From: Sedimentisphaerales bacterium
GTDB lineage: Bacteria; Planctomycetota; Phycisphaerae; Sedimentisphaerales; Anaerobacaceae
Direction of reading: 5' to 3'
Assembly (NCBI GenBank): GCA_016931715.1
Contig: JAFGEF010000040.1
Location: 45,379 to 109,378 of the forward strand
DNA length: 64,000 nt
The notes below the pieces were generated by a model. It had not been told where the DNA came from. It worked only from the letters and a program-made list of their open reading frames with translations, and did not search any database. Position 1 is the stretch's first letter. The number at the start of each line of letters is the position of its first letter. Positions 7,474 through 17,113 of the stretch are shown here, in pieces. The position numbers were made by a program, and so were the translations under genes.

Positions 7474-9531
7474 ATGGAATTTGGGATTCTTGATTTTGTG
7501 GTATTTTTTGGTTTTATCGCCGCAGTAATCACAATCGGGCTTTGGAAGAGCCGGAATGAAAAAACCAGTGAGGACTACTTCCTTGCCGGTCGCGGCCTGA
7601 AATGGTGGCTTATCGGCTTTTCACTTATCGCTGCAAATATCTCTTCGGAACAATTAGTCGGTATGAGCGGCAATGCCGCAAGTCACGTCGGCCTGGCTAT
7701 TGCCAGCTATGAATGGATGGCGGCTATTACACTGGTTGTTGTCGCATTCTGGTTTCTGCCTTATTTCCTGCGAGCAGGCATTTATACAATGCCTGAATTC
7801 CTCGAAGTACGTTACAATTCTACAGCCCGTATTATTATGGCAATAGGTACTATCTTCCTGTATATGGTGCTTTTAGGTTCAGTGACATATTCCGGCGCAC
7901 TGACAATCAGCACAATGGCGGCAAAGATGGATCCTGCCCGTGACATTTCTGTGGCACAGGCGGCGATTGTTATCGGTTTGATAGCGATGATATATGTAAC
8001 CGCCGGAGGTCTGAAAGCATGTGCATGGGCGGACCTTATTCAGGGAAGCGCATTGATTATCGGCAGTGGAATTGTCATGCTGTACGCATTTAAAAAGCTC
8101 GGTTCAGCAACGGATGAGCTTGCATTTATCGAAAGTGTTAAAACCGGCGCAGTCGGAGTTAAAACTTTCACCCAGGATACAAGAGCAATTGACAGATTCT
8201 GGGAATTGAACAAAATAAGAATGAATATGTTCCTGCCTTCCGATGACAAGGTTCTGCCCTGGACAGCACTTATCCTTGGCTTATGGATACCAAACTTCTA
8301 TTATTGGGGTCTCAATCAATACATTACACAGCGAACATTAGCTTCTTCTTCACTCTCCGAAGGACAAAAAGGCATCGTATTTTCAGCTTTTATGAAGCTC
8401 CTGATTCCGTTTGTTGTTGTGATTCCCGGAATTATCGCCTTCAACCTGTACTCAAAAGACATGAACAATCAATCGTCCGTTGATAACGCCTCGGTAATCG
8501 CAAAATACATGAAAGCCAATTCAGATACCGAGTTGGTTGAGATTGTAAAATCTCCGAATGCAGAAGCCATTGCATCCTGGGAACATAAAAAATTCATGTT
8601 AGCGGTGTACGCCGACGAAGAATCAATGAAAACAGCTAAACTAAATAATCCGTTTGTCCTGCCTATAACACAAGCTAATTATGATAGCCTTACAGCAGCA
8701 CAATACACAGTATTCGAATCGGACGACAAGTCATGGACATCAGCTTTTCCAGCTTTAGCAGTGGAATTAAACGCATATAATTCTACTGTAAAGAATTCAG
8801 CCGATACAGCCAAAGCAACTGTAACAACTGAAAAATTTATTGCATACAAATACGATACTGCTCTTGGACAACTCCTCAGCGGCGTTCTCCCTCAAAAAGT
8901 TGGTTTGATAGGTTTTGTCCTGGCTGCTCTTCTCGGAGCTATTGTCAGTTCCCTTGCTGCGATGCTCAACGCCGCTTCGACCATTTTCACAATGGATATT
9001 TTCAAAAAATATATAAGCCCGAAAGCGGAACAGAAATCTATGGTCATGCTGGGAAGAATATGTGTCGTCGTTTTCACAGGCGTTGCAATCTGGCTGGCGC
9101 CGAAGCTGGGAGACCCGAAAATCAGCAACAGTATTTTCACGATTATCCAGGAAGTACAGGGACTTCTTTCACCTGGTATTTTAGCGGTGTTTGCATTCGG
9201 CTTGATTGTGAAAAAGGCTCCTCCAATCGCAGGAGTCGCGGGATTATTGACGAACATCGTCTGCTACGGCGGCATGTACATGCTTGGCCGTTATCATATC
9301 GGTCCGGATATACAGTTCCTCAATCGTATGGCAATTTGCTTCGGAATCGACCTTGTAGTAATGATTATCATTACCATGACAAAGCCCCTGGCTCAGCCGA
9401 TTGTATTCGAGCATAAAACAACTCTTGACCTTAAGTCCTCTAAAGGAGCTTTGGCGGCTGGTGTAGTCGTTGTGATTATTACGCTGGTACTGTATTACCT
9501 TTTCAGCCCGATTGGATTGCTGAAACCGTAA
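7474..9531 (+). CDS. Sodium:solute symporter (SSS/SLC5, SGLT-like) with a large extra loop
   Basis: A 685-residue membrane protein of the SSS family, which imports sugars or other solutes with Na+. Typical segments are SEDYFLAGRGLKWW, SLIAANISSEQLVGMSG (Na+-site helix), YTMPEFLEVRYN, TAGGLKACAWADLIQG and the SSLAAMLNAASTIFTMDI helix. The QL in SSEQLVGMSG and the later motif resemble vSGLT-type sugar transporters. Residues ~325-460 carry a hydrophilic insertion of roughly 100-130 residues where relatives have a short extracytoplasmic loop. GAAAGGA precedes the ATG and a rho-independent terminator follows the stop. The substrate is not determinable. Confidence 0.92.
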   Translation: MEFGILDFVVFFGFIAAVITIGLWKSRNEKTSEDYFLAGRGLKWWLIGFSLIAANISSEQLVGMSGNAASHVGLAIASYEWMAAITLVVVAFWFLPYFLRAGIYTMPEFLEVRYNSTARIIMAIGTIFLYMVLLGSVTYSGALTISTMAAKMDPARDISVAQAAIVIGLIAMIYVTAGGLKACAWADLIQGSALIIGSGIVMLYAFKKLGSATDELAFIESVKTGAVGVKTFTQDTRAIDRFWELNKIRMNMFLPSDDKVLPWTALILGLWIPNFYYWGLNQYITQRTLASSSLSEGQKGIVFSAFMKLLIPFVVVIPGIIAFNLYSKDMNNQSSVDNASVIAKYMKANSDTELVEIVKSPNAEAIASWEHKKFMLAVYADEESMKTAKLNNPFVLPITQANYDSLTAAQYTVFESDDKSWTSAFPALAVELNAYNSTVKNSADTAKATVTTEKFIAYKYDTALGQLLSGVLPQKVGLIGFVLAALLGAIVSSLAAMLNAASTIFTMDIFKKYISPKAEQKSMVMLGRICVVVFTGVAIWLAPKLGDPKISNSIFTIIQEVQGLLSPGILAVFAFGLIVKKAPPIAGVAGLLTNIVCYGGMYMLGRYHIGPDIQFLNRMAICFGIDLVVMIIITMTKPLAQPIVFEHKTTLDLKSSKGALAAGVVVVIITLVLYYLFSPIGLLKP

Positions 9532-9564
9532 TTGTGTCTATAAACGCTAATTCAAACAGATTTC

Positions 9565-9596
9565 AGCCCTGCATCGAATGGTGCAGGGCTTTTTTA
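9565..9596 (+). terminator. Rho-independent terminator after the symporter gene
   Basis: The 9-bp perfect stem AGCCCTGCA / TGCAGGGCT (9565-9573 and 9582-9590) encloses an 8-nt loop and is followed by TTTTTATT. Confidence 0.9.
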
Positions 9597-9724
9597 TTGG
9601 AGAAAATATTTGAGTTTTTCTAAAACTTGAGTATAGTAATACCTGTAAATAAGCGGATTGTTTGTTTATAGATTATGCTTAGCGAGGCTTTTTGAAAACT
9701 AACATTAAATTCGGGAGAAAAAAA

Positions 9725-11080
9725 ATGAATACCAAGACAAGTCTTAAAGTCTTAAGTGCCCTGCTGTTATTATCAATTGTTTGTACTATTTCTCAGGCTA
9801 AGTTTGTTATGCCACAGCCGGTTCCGGTTGATAGATTAATTGCAAATGCAACTGCATATATCAAAGAAAATCCTAAAGACGCGCAGGGATATTATATACT
9901 CGCGCGTATTAACTATTTGGCATTTATAAATAAATCAACACAGGTGGCAGCATTTAGCGAAGGAAAAGACTCTCCGCCCAAAGTCGCAGAAAACTGGCAG
10001 GAACGTGGATATCAAAATAGTTTGCTCCCGGAACATGCCAGAAAACTCGCTGCAGAAGAATTAGGTTATTCATCTTATTCAGAAATACCACGGGAAGAAA
10101 GAAAAAAATTCCAGGAATTGTTTAACCAAAAAGCCGAACAACTCAGGAAAGAAAATTGGCAGCCGGAAAAAATTACCCAAAACAAGTTAATACAACATGT
10201 GACCGAATCTATCGATTATTTTAAGAAAGCAATAGAGCTTGATCCCAAAAATGGTTTATACCATCTCGGATTTGCCAGTTTATTGGAACAATATATCAAT
10301 TATGTAAAAGAAACAGACTTACGAGCCTTTCCTGAAGAATTTAGAAATATAATTCTCAACTATGCAGCGGATATTTATTACACAGCCTATAAGCTTTCAA
10401 TAAAAGAAGACCTCAAGAACGAACGAATACCTCTCGCCGGACTTCAAAGCCTGACAGGGTATGAAGCCGGGAACGCTTATATCCGTTTGATTGAGCAAGA
10501 TAAAAATATTACAGAAGAACAAAAAAAGATATTAGCAGAAATACACAAAAATATTGACACAATCGCCAAATTACGCATAGGAGCAATCACTCCTATAGTT
10601 TTTTCATTTGAAATGTTGTTTTCTCCGACTGATTTACTTGATCGCAATTTGCAGATAAATTTTGATCTTGATGGTGATGGTGCAGCGGAATTGTGGCCAT
10701 GGGTGAAACCTTCAACCGGGATTCTTGTCTGGAACGAGGACGGCAAAAATGAAATTACTTCCGGCAGACAAATGTTCGGCTCTGTTACATGGTGGCTTTT
10801 CTTTAATGATGGCTATCACGCACTCAATTGTCTTGATGATAACAGGGATGGCGCTTTGAACGGCAGTGAACTTGAAGGAATTTCAGTTTGGTTCGATACA
10901 AACTCCAATGGTAAATCAGAACCGGTAGAAATAAAATCTCTTGATGAGCTTGGAATAATATCAATCTCGACCAAATCAACTTCCACAGAGAACGGCTGGC
11001 CGACAAACAAAACCGGCATAAAACTTACAACCGGCAAAACAATCCCCACATACGACTGGATCGCATCACAAAAACCATAA
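9725..11080 (+). CDS. Secreted TPR-like protein with C-terminal calcium-loop motifs
   Basis: The start is set at ATG 9725, because GGGAG (9713-9717) sits 7 nt upstream; an ATG 33 bases earlier has no ribosome site. The 451-residue protein begins with a signal peptide (hydrophobic LLLLSIVCTISQA). The helical middle includes a TPR-like unit (VTESIDYFKKAIELDPKNGLYHLG). The C-terminal third has Asp/Asn-rich loops DLDGDGAAELW, DDNRDGALNGSELEGI and DTNSNGKSEPVEI. These have the DxDxDG pattern of EF-hand/dockerin-like Ca2+ loops, in the 'D-x-N-x-DG...EL.GI.VW.D' arrangement seen in many large secreted proteins. The function is unknown. Confidence 0.7.
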   Translation: MNTKTSLKVLSALLLLSIVCTISQAKFVMPQPVPVDRLIANATAYIKENPKDAQGYYILARINYLAFINKSTQVAAFSEGKDSPPKVAENWQERGYQNSLLPEHARKLAAEELGYSSYSEIPREERKKFQELFNQKAEQLRKENWQPEKITQNKLIQHVTESIDYFKKAIELDPKNGLYHLGFASLLEQYINYVKETDLRAFPEEFRNIILNYAADIYYTAYKLSIKEDLKNERIPLAGLQSLTGYEAGNAYIRLIEQDKNITEEQKKILAEIHKNIDTIAKLRIGAITPIVFSFEMLFSPTDLLDRNLQINFDLDGDGAAELWPWVKPSTGILVWNEDGKNEITSGRQMFGSVTWWLFFNDGYHALNCLDDNRDGALNGSELEGISVWFDTNSNGKSEPVEIKSLDELGIISISTKSTSTENGWPTNKTGIKLTTGKTIPTYDWIASQKP

Positions 11081-11210
11081 TATATTACTTTTCAAATAAA
11101 TACCCTATAAGTAAAAGGTTGATATTTACAGCCAGGTAATATATATTTGTGAGAGTTTAGTCTTTTTATCCGCTAAACGCTATTTCTTTACGCTATTTCG
11201 AGGATTTTAA

Positions 11211-12455
11211 ATGGAATTTTCAAAAGAAGAACGGGCAGCTATTGAGAAAATAAAGAAGCTTGCCAAAGAAAACAAAATCAATATATCAGGCGGCAAAATA
11301 AGAAGAACATCGTCACGCTTCTGCCTGGGAGTCGAGCATGGTGATTATAACGGCACTGAACTTTTCGGGGTCGGAACAGACCGGTTTATCTGGATGGCAT
11401 ATAAACCGAACGGAACGAATATTGTAAGACTTTTCAGCGGAAATTTCCCAAAGGACGGAGTTGTCGAATTTAAACCTGGGAATGTACCTGAACCGAAATC
11501 ACCTGATATTGCACATACCTGGGCAAGATTTCCATGGGGCGTGGATTACGTCCTCAGACGTGCCGGTCACAAACTCACAGAAGGTATTGACGGCGTAATC
11601 TATGGTAACATCCCGGGAGGCGGAATGAGCAGGTCGGCTTCTTTAAGTCTGAACCTGATTTTGTCACTTTTCGATGCGAACAGAATCGAGTTGAAAAACA
11701 AGATGGACATCGTTGACCTCGCACAGGGGGTGGAAAATGATTATATAGGTTCGCCCTGCGGCAAACTCGACCAGATTATGATTCTTTTCGCGAAGGAAGG
11801 AATGGGAACATATTACAATCCTGCGAAAAGGTCTGTCGATTATATAAAACTCGGCAAAAAAGCCGAAGATTTCCGCATTGTTGTAATGGATACAGGTACC
11901 GAAAGGCCAGGCCTGGAAAAATCAACATATAAAATCAGGCGAAGCGAATGTGAGGAGCTTGTTTCCTTACTGAAAAAATCAGGTTATAAAATATCATGCC
12001 TGGCCGATATTAAAAAACAGAAACTTTGCGATGAAATAATCGCAAAATTCAGCAAAAAACACACAGATTTATGCCAAAGACTGAAATATATCTTCGACGC
12101 TCAGCAGAGGTTTTATGAAATGCTCAATGCCTGGAAATCAGGAGATATTGAGACTGTCGGAAGGATTTTCCGGGAAGATGGAATCGGGTTGCGTGACGAA
12201 TATAAAATATCGGGACCGGAGCTTGAAACAATGTGTGACATTGTGCGAACTATTCCCGGTGTATTGGGAGAAAGGATGTTAGGCGGCGGTGACAAAGGTG
12301 CATCAGGCGCATTAGTACGACCTGAAAGCGTCAAAGCAGTCAGAAAAGCAGTCGATACCGCATACCCGAGAAGCAGGCCGGACTTTGCAGATAAATATGC
12401 AGTGCATGTATGTAAAATAGTTGACGGCGTTAAAGTTTTCAATGGATTATTATAA
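11211..12455 (+). CDS. GHMP family sugar kinase (galactokinase-like)
   Basis: A 414-residue GHMP-superfamily kinase closest in layout to galactokinase. GVEHGDYNG replaces the GEHTDYNGG substrate motif, PGGGMSRSASLSLNLI is the ATP-binding motif II (normally PxGxGLSSSAAL), GSPCGKLDQIM matches the GVxCGxMDQ motif, and GERMLGGGDKGASGALV matches motif III. It probably phosphorylates galactose or a related sugar at C1, feeding a Leloir-type route. Substituted residues in all three motifs make the exact sugar uncertain. A GAGGA Shine-Dalgarno lies ~8 nt before the ATG. It abuts pyrK. Confidence 0.82.
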   Translation: MEFSKEERAAIEKIKKLAKENKINISGGKIRRTSSRFCLGVEHGDYNGTELFGVGTDRFIWMAYKPNGTNIVRLFSGNFPKDGVVEFKPGNVPEPKSPDIAHTWARFPWGVDYVLRRAGHKLTEGIDGVIYGNIPGGGMSRSASLSLNLILSLFDANRIELKNKMDIVDLAQGVENDYIGSPCGKLDQIMILFAKEGMGTYYNPAKRSVDYIKLGKKAEDFRIVVMDTGTERPGLEKSTYKIRRSECEELVSLLKKSGYKISCLADIKKQKLCDEIIAKFSKKHTDLCQRLKYIFDAQQRFYEMLNAWKSGDIETVGRIFREDGIGLRDEYKISGPELETMCDIVRTIPGVLGERMLGGGDKGASGALVRPESVKAVRKAVDTAYPRSRPDFADKYAVHVCKIVDGVKVFNGLL

Positions 12456-12477
12456 AGAACAGGAACATTTGCTTAAT

Positions 12478-13428
12478 ATGTCAGAACAAAGTTTATTACA
12501 TACCAGGGGATTATTCGATGCGGTTGTTACAGCTCATAAACAAATTGGACTGAATTTTCACAAGCTTAAACTGACTTTTTCAGGCGAAGGCGCCAAAGCA
12601 TTTGCCGCCTGTAAGCCCGGCCAATTTGCAGAATTGGATGCATCATCTGTCCCACTGCCTCCGGAGGAAAAAATTCCGGCAGAGCTTCTTGATGTTTCAG
12701 GACGAAATATTCTTTTAAGAAGACCTTTCAGTTTTACAGATGTCACTGTACATGGCGATAAAACTATTGTCGATATTCTTTATTGTGTAGTCGGGCCGGC
12801 TACCCTTCGGCTTACAACAATGCAAACAGGTTCGGTGATAAGTGTGATCGGACCTTTAGGAAATGGATTTTATATTCCTAACGGTAAAAAATTTGCTCTC
12901 TTAATTGCCGGAGGAATGGGAACGCCGCCATTACAGCATTTGGCAAAATTCCTCGCGACAAATCATCAGGACATTCAAGTTATAGTCTTTGCGGGCGCTA
13001 AATCGAAAATCGACCTGCCTATTGACGGCAGATTAGATGAAATCTCAATGGAACTTGGTTTTTCACTTCCGGAATTTGCACGATATGGCATCGAATCGAT
13101 AATAGCAACTGATGACGGTTCGATTGGATATAAGGGTTTTATAACTGATTGTTTTATCCAATGGCTAAAAGAGAATAATTTATCCCCCAAAGATGTTATC
13201 ATTTATGCCTGCGGTCCGGAGAAAATGCTTGCAAGAACGGCTAAAATCGCCCTGGAAAGAAAATTTGACTGCCAGGTAAGTATGGAACGAAGAATGGCAT
13301 GCGGCACAGGTCTATGTCAGGGCTGCGCAGTCGAATGTAAATTACCTGATGCCGGCGGAAAAGTATATAAAATGTGCTGTCAGGATGGACCTGTTTTTAA
13401 GAGCAGTGAGATTGTTTTCGCTGATTAG
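12478..13428 (+). CDS. pyrK: Dihydroorotate dehydrogenase electron transfer subunit (PyrK-type, FAD/2Fe-2S)
   Basis: This iron-sulfur flavoprotein passes electrons from PyrD to NAD+ in pyrimidine synthesis. The ferredoxin-reductase-like N-terminal beta-barrel contains RRPFSFTDV for FAD binding, and the NAD-binding half contains IAGGMGTPPL. The C-terminal cysteine cluster ACGTGLCQGCAVECK...MCC is the 2Fe-2S site of PyrK and related sulfide dehydrogenase subunits. The start is ambiguous: ATG 12442 lies within the end of the kinase gene, and ATG 12478 has an AGGA 13 nt upstream. I prefer 12478 (316 aa). pyrD is not adjacent, so another ferredoxin-reductase-type role is possible. The stop is 1 bp from that of convergent smc. 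Confidence 0.78.
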   Translation: MSEQSLLHTRGLFDAVVTAHKQIGLNFHKLKLTFSGEGAKAFAACKPGQFAELDASSVPLPPEEKIPAELLDVSGRNILLRRPFSFTDVTVHGDKTIVDILYCVVGPATLRLTTMQTGSVISVIGPLGNGFYIPNGKKFALLIAGGMGTPPLQHLAKFLATNHQDIQVIVFAGAKSKIDLPIDGRLDEISMELGFSLPEFARYGIESIIATDDGSIGYKGFITDCFIQWLKENNLSPKDVIIYACGPEKMLARTAKIALERKFDCQVSMERRMACGTGLCQGCAVECKLPDAGGKVYKMCCQDGPVFKSSEIVFAD

Positions 13429-13429
13429 C

Positions 13430-16400
13430 TTATGCTACAGCCGCAGTTTCTTCTTCGTATTCGCTGAATTTGACACTTATCTTCTTGCTCACACCACGTA
13501 TCTGCATCGTAATTCCGAACAAGACACCGGCAACGCTCATCGTGCGCTTGGAGTGGGTAATGACTACAAAGTGCGATTCCTTCTGAAATTCCTGCAGAAG
13601 CATATTGAAACGTTCGTTGTTGGCTTCATCCAATGCTGCATCAACTTCGTCGAGGAAACAGAACGGCGAAGGTTTGCTTTTGAAAACTGCAAACAGCAAT
13701 GCGAGCGCGGTCATAGACTTTTCACCGCCGCTGAGCAGTGATATGCTTCTTGTCTCTTTTCCCGGCGGCTTGGCGACAATTTCTACTCCGGCTTCGAGAA
13801 TATCTTCGGAATCCTCGAGCATTATATCGGCTTTGCCGCCGCCGAAAAGCTTACGGAATATTTCCTGGAAATTGCCCCTGATTTCATTGAAGGTTTCCTG
13901 GAATTTATCTCTGCTCTTTACATTAAGCCGATTAATCAACTGCTGCAGTTGTCCCTTGCTGCTGTTCAAATCATGAACCTGGCTGCTCAAAAATTCCTGC
14001 CTTGTTTCGAGACTTTCCTGCTCCTCTATCGCGTCAACATTGACATTGCCCAGTCGTTCTATTTTGCTTCTAAGCTCGTTTATTTCCTCCTTTATCTGCT
14101 CCCAGTCAACTTCTGTACGTGTGTAATTCTGGTAGGACTGAACAAGGTCAATCTGCAACTGGTCACGAACTCTTTCCACTAAATCCTGCTGTTTGACCTG
14201 CAACTGACCAATTTCAATTTTCAAGTCGTTTATCTGCTGCTCAGTCTGCTCTTTCTCCGAACGTTTTACACGCAGGATTTCTTCTGCCTGGTCACGCTGC
14301 GAAACGAGCTTGTCAATTTCCACACGCAATGAGCGGCTGTTTGTCTGGCATTTTTCCTTTTCGATGAATAATCCCGATACGCCGGCTTCGCAATTGAGAA
14401 TATCTCTCTGGGCCGAAGCAAGCTGCTGAATGCAATTAGATATTTCTTCCCTGGCGGCCAGAGCGGCGGTATTATTTTCCTGTATCTGCTTTTGCATACT
14501 ATTGATAATCTGCTGAGATGCCTTTCGCTGCTCGATTATCTGCCCAAGTGCAATCTTCAAATCAGTAAGCCTGCTTTCAAGCGTCTGACGATACTCTTTC
14601 TGCTCGGCATATGTTTTTTCCAGAAGCTCTATCTGCTTTGTTCTCTGCTGATTTACTTCTTCAAGCTCCTGTAATTTCTGTTTCGAATCGTACTCTTTCT
14701 GCACAGACTGGGCTATTTGCTCTGCCAGCATATCGATTTCGCCGGCAAGCAAAGGCACCTCCTGCCTGAGCCTTTTTATATTCTGCTCAGTCATTTCAAG
14801 CTTCGAGCCTACCTGCATTTTTTCGGTATTGGCTTCGTAAATCGCAGTTCGCAAGTCCTTGCACAATTTCTCAAGATGCTCACTTGCCTGGCTGTTTCGT
14901 TCAATCTGGTTTTCAAGAGCGGCTATTTCAGAACTGACGTTGTTAATAGTCTCCTGAAGCTGACGAAGCCTGCTTTTGCGCGAAATCAGACCGGTTGCTT
15001 TTCCTAAAGGACCAAGTTTTACAATCCCGTCTGAGCCAAGAAATTCACCTTTCAGAGTGACAAAATTACACTCACCCTCGACCTTGCCGCATATCGCTAT
15101 CGCATCTGAAATGGAATCGACTATTAAGGTTTTTCCCAGCAGTTTCCAGACCAGCGGAGCATATTTGTTATCGAACTTTACAAACTCAACAAGCCTGCCT
15201 TTTACAGATGGGAATTCCGACCAGTTGTTCTTGTCCATAAACGGCCCGATTTGGTCAAGACAAATAAAATCAACGCGACCATCTATTTTTTCAATTTCCT
15301 CCCTGTCACCAAGCATTCTGCCAGTGCTGCTGGTTACAAGCGCATCAGTCAAACCTTCAAGAGCGGCTTCCACGGCATTGGCATATTCGATATCAGTCGT
15401 TATCATCTCAGCCAGCATCCCTTCGACATAATCAAACTTGCTGCTGTCCGCCGACCTTGTCTGCAATATGCTTTTAACTCCTGCTTTAAGTCCCTCGCAT
15501 CGCCTTTCCATATCCGTCAGGATTGCCAGCTCGCTGCTTATCGCGCTGCGAGTTTCCTTGCCTTGTGAAAGTCTCTTATTATCAACTGTGATTAAATTGT
15601 TCAGCTCTTCGACTTTGCTTCGTTTTGATTCCAGGCTGTTTTTCAAATCATCGAGGACTTTCTCGATGTCAACAGAACGCGCATCGTGCTGTGCTTTCTC
15701 AGTAAGAAGCTCCTCAAGCTCTTCACGGGCGGTTTGCGCCCTTCCCGCAAGACGCTCTTTCTGGCTGGAAAGATTATTTCGATAAACAGAAATACTCTGA
15801 ACCTCATTATGAAGCTGCGCCGTCCTTCTTACAATATCTATAATTCCGGATTTTTCATCTTCCAGGTTCGCTTCGAGAGAGGCACACTCTGTATTAACTT
15901 CTTTAATGGTTTCCTGAAGCTCTTCGATCCTACCGCTTTTCTCTTGGATCATTTTTTCACAGCTTATAAGCTCATTTCTGTATTGTGACGTATTCTGCTC
16001 GAAGATGTTCATCTGTTCCTGTAATTTTTCGACTTTTTCCTGGGCTGAACCTCTTCTTTGCTGGAGTTCTGTCACTCTTGAGCGAAGGAAATCAATTCTC
16101 TGGACAAGCTGCTCGATTTTGCTGCGCACCGAAACAAGGCTGTTGCCGGCATGGTTTAATTTATGCTCTGTTTCTATGATATTCTCGCCAAGTGAGCTTA
16201 TCAGGCTGTCATTTTGTGCAACTTCCGAAGCTAAAAGGCCAAACTGCTCACTTATGCAGCCGTGCTGGTTTTCCTTCTCCTTAAATAAAGTGAGAATTTT
16301 ATCATATTCAACAAGCGAGTAGTTCACCTGAAGCTCCTTGAGCCTCTGAGTATATTGCAGATAGTTCCTTGCCTTACCTGCCTGCAGCTTAACACTTCTG

Positions 16401-17017
16401 AGCCTTTTCTCAACTTCGCCTAAAATGTCAGCGAGCCTGAGAAGATTCTGTTCGGTTCGTTCCAGTTTTCGCAATGCTTCTTTTTTGTGGGCTTTATACT
16501 TGCTTATGCCGGCGGCTTCTTCAAATATGGACCTGCGATCGATTTTTGATGCGCTTACCAAATAATCTATCTGACCCTGTTCGAGAATAGAATATGCTTT
16601 AGTTCCTACACCGGTATCCATAAACAGCTCGCGGACATCCTTGAGACGGCATATTTTGTTGTTTATCCTGTATTCGCTTTCACCGCTTTTATAAATTTTC
16701 CGCGTCACTTCAATACGATCACAGTCAACCTGGAGCTGCTGCTTGCCAATACCTTCAGGATTTGACAAAACTATTGTTACTTCGGCAGCGCCAAGTGGTT
16801 TTCTGCTTGTACTTCCGCCGAAAATCACATCTGCCATTTGCCCGCTGCGCAGGCTCTTGACAGACTGCTCACCAAGCACCCATTTTACTGCATCGACTAC
16901 ATTACTCTTGCCGCATCCGTTTGGACCGACAATAGCTGTTATCGGTGACTCAAAATTAAATTCCGTTTTATCTGCAAAGCTCTTAAATCCGTTTAGAACT
17001 ATTTTTTCAAGTTTCAT
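13430..17017 (-). CDS. smc: Chromosome segregation protein SMC
   Basis: A 1195-residue SMC ATPase, the usual bacterial length. The Walker A is GPNGCGKSNVVDAVKWVLGE near residue 32. Two long coiled coils (~170-500 and ~680-1000) flank a hinge domain (~505-660, KGAGxxxG-like features including GSDGIVKLGPLGKATGL). The ABC signature is LLSGGEKSMTALALL and the Walker B is FCFLDEVDAALDEAN. The conserved N-terminal line KIVLNGFKSFADKTEF fixes the start, with AGGA upstream. Together with ScpAB (not here) it would compact and organise the chromosome. The C-terminus ends in a short acidic, Ala-rich tail. Confidence 0.97.
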   Translation of the reverse strand: MKLEKIVLNGFKSFADKTEFNFESPITAIVGPNGCGKSNVVDAVKWVLGEQSVKSLRSGQMADVIFGGSTSRKPLGAAEVTIVLSNPEGIGKQQLQVDCDRIEVTRKIYKSGESEYRINNKICRLKDVRELFMDTGVGTKAYSILEQGQIDYLVSASKIDRRSIFEEAAGISKYKAHKKEALRKLERTEQNLLRLADILGEVEKRLRSVKLQAGKARNYLQYTQRLKELQVNYSLVEYDKILTLFKEKENQHGCISEQFGLLASEVAQNDSLISSLGENIIETEHKLNHAGNSLVSVRSKIEQLVQRIDFLRSRVTELQQRRGSAQEKVEKLQEQMNIFEQNTSQYRNELISCEKMIQEKSGRIEELQETIKEVNTECASLEANLEDEKSGIIDIVRRTAQLHNEVQSISVYRNNLSSQKERLAGRAQTAREELEELLTEKAQHDARSVDIEKVLDDLKNSLESKRSKVEELNNLITVDNKRLSQGKETRSAISSELAILTDMERRCEGLKAGVKSILQTRSADSSKFDYVEGMLAEMITTDIEYANAVEAALEGLTDALVTSSTGRMLGDREEIEKIDGRVDFICLDQIGPFMDKNNWSEFPSVKGRLVEFVKFDNKYAPLVWKLLGKTLIVDSISDAIAICGKVEGECNFVTLKGEFLGSDGIVKLGPLGKATGLISRKSRLRQLQETINNVSSEIAALENQIERNSQASEHLEKLCKDLRTAIYEANTEKMQVGSKLEMTEQNIKRLRQEVPLLAGEIDMLAEQIAQSVQKEYDSKQKLQELEEVNQQRTKQIELLEKTYAEQKEYRQTLESRLTDLKIALGQIIEQRKASQQIINSMQKQIQENNTAALAAREEISNCIQQLASAQRDILNCEAGVSGLFIEKEKCQTNSRSLRVEIDKLVSQRDQAEEILRVKRSEKEQTEQQINDLKIEIGQLQVKQQDLVERVRDQLQIDLVQSYQNYTRTEVDWEQIKEEINELRSKIERLGNVNVDAIEEQESLETRQEFLSSQVHDLNSSKGQLQQLINRLNVKSRDKFQETFNEIRGNFQEIFRKLFGGGKADIMLEDSEDILEAGVEIVAKPPGKETRSISLLSGGEKSMTALALLFAVFKSKPSPFCFLDEVDAALDEANNERFNMLLQEFQKESHFVVITHSKRTMSVAGVLFGITMQIRGVSKKISVKFSEYEEETAAVA

Positions 17018-17113
17018 TTTCTATCCTGTTGCTAACGTCCGGTAACTAACATTTTCACACTCACCTTAAACGTATTTTAGAAACACGTAATATAGTTATC
17101 GGTCGAAGGTTTG

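Noticed and set aside
13605..17045. Many plus-strand reading frames across the smc region
   Set aside because: They are antisense to a clear full-length smc gene, have no ribosome sites or recognised domains, and reflect codon bias of the opposite strand.
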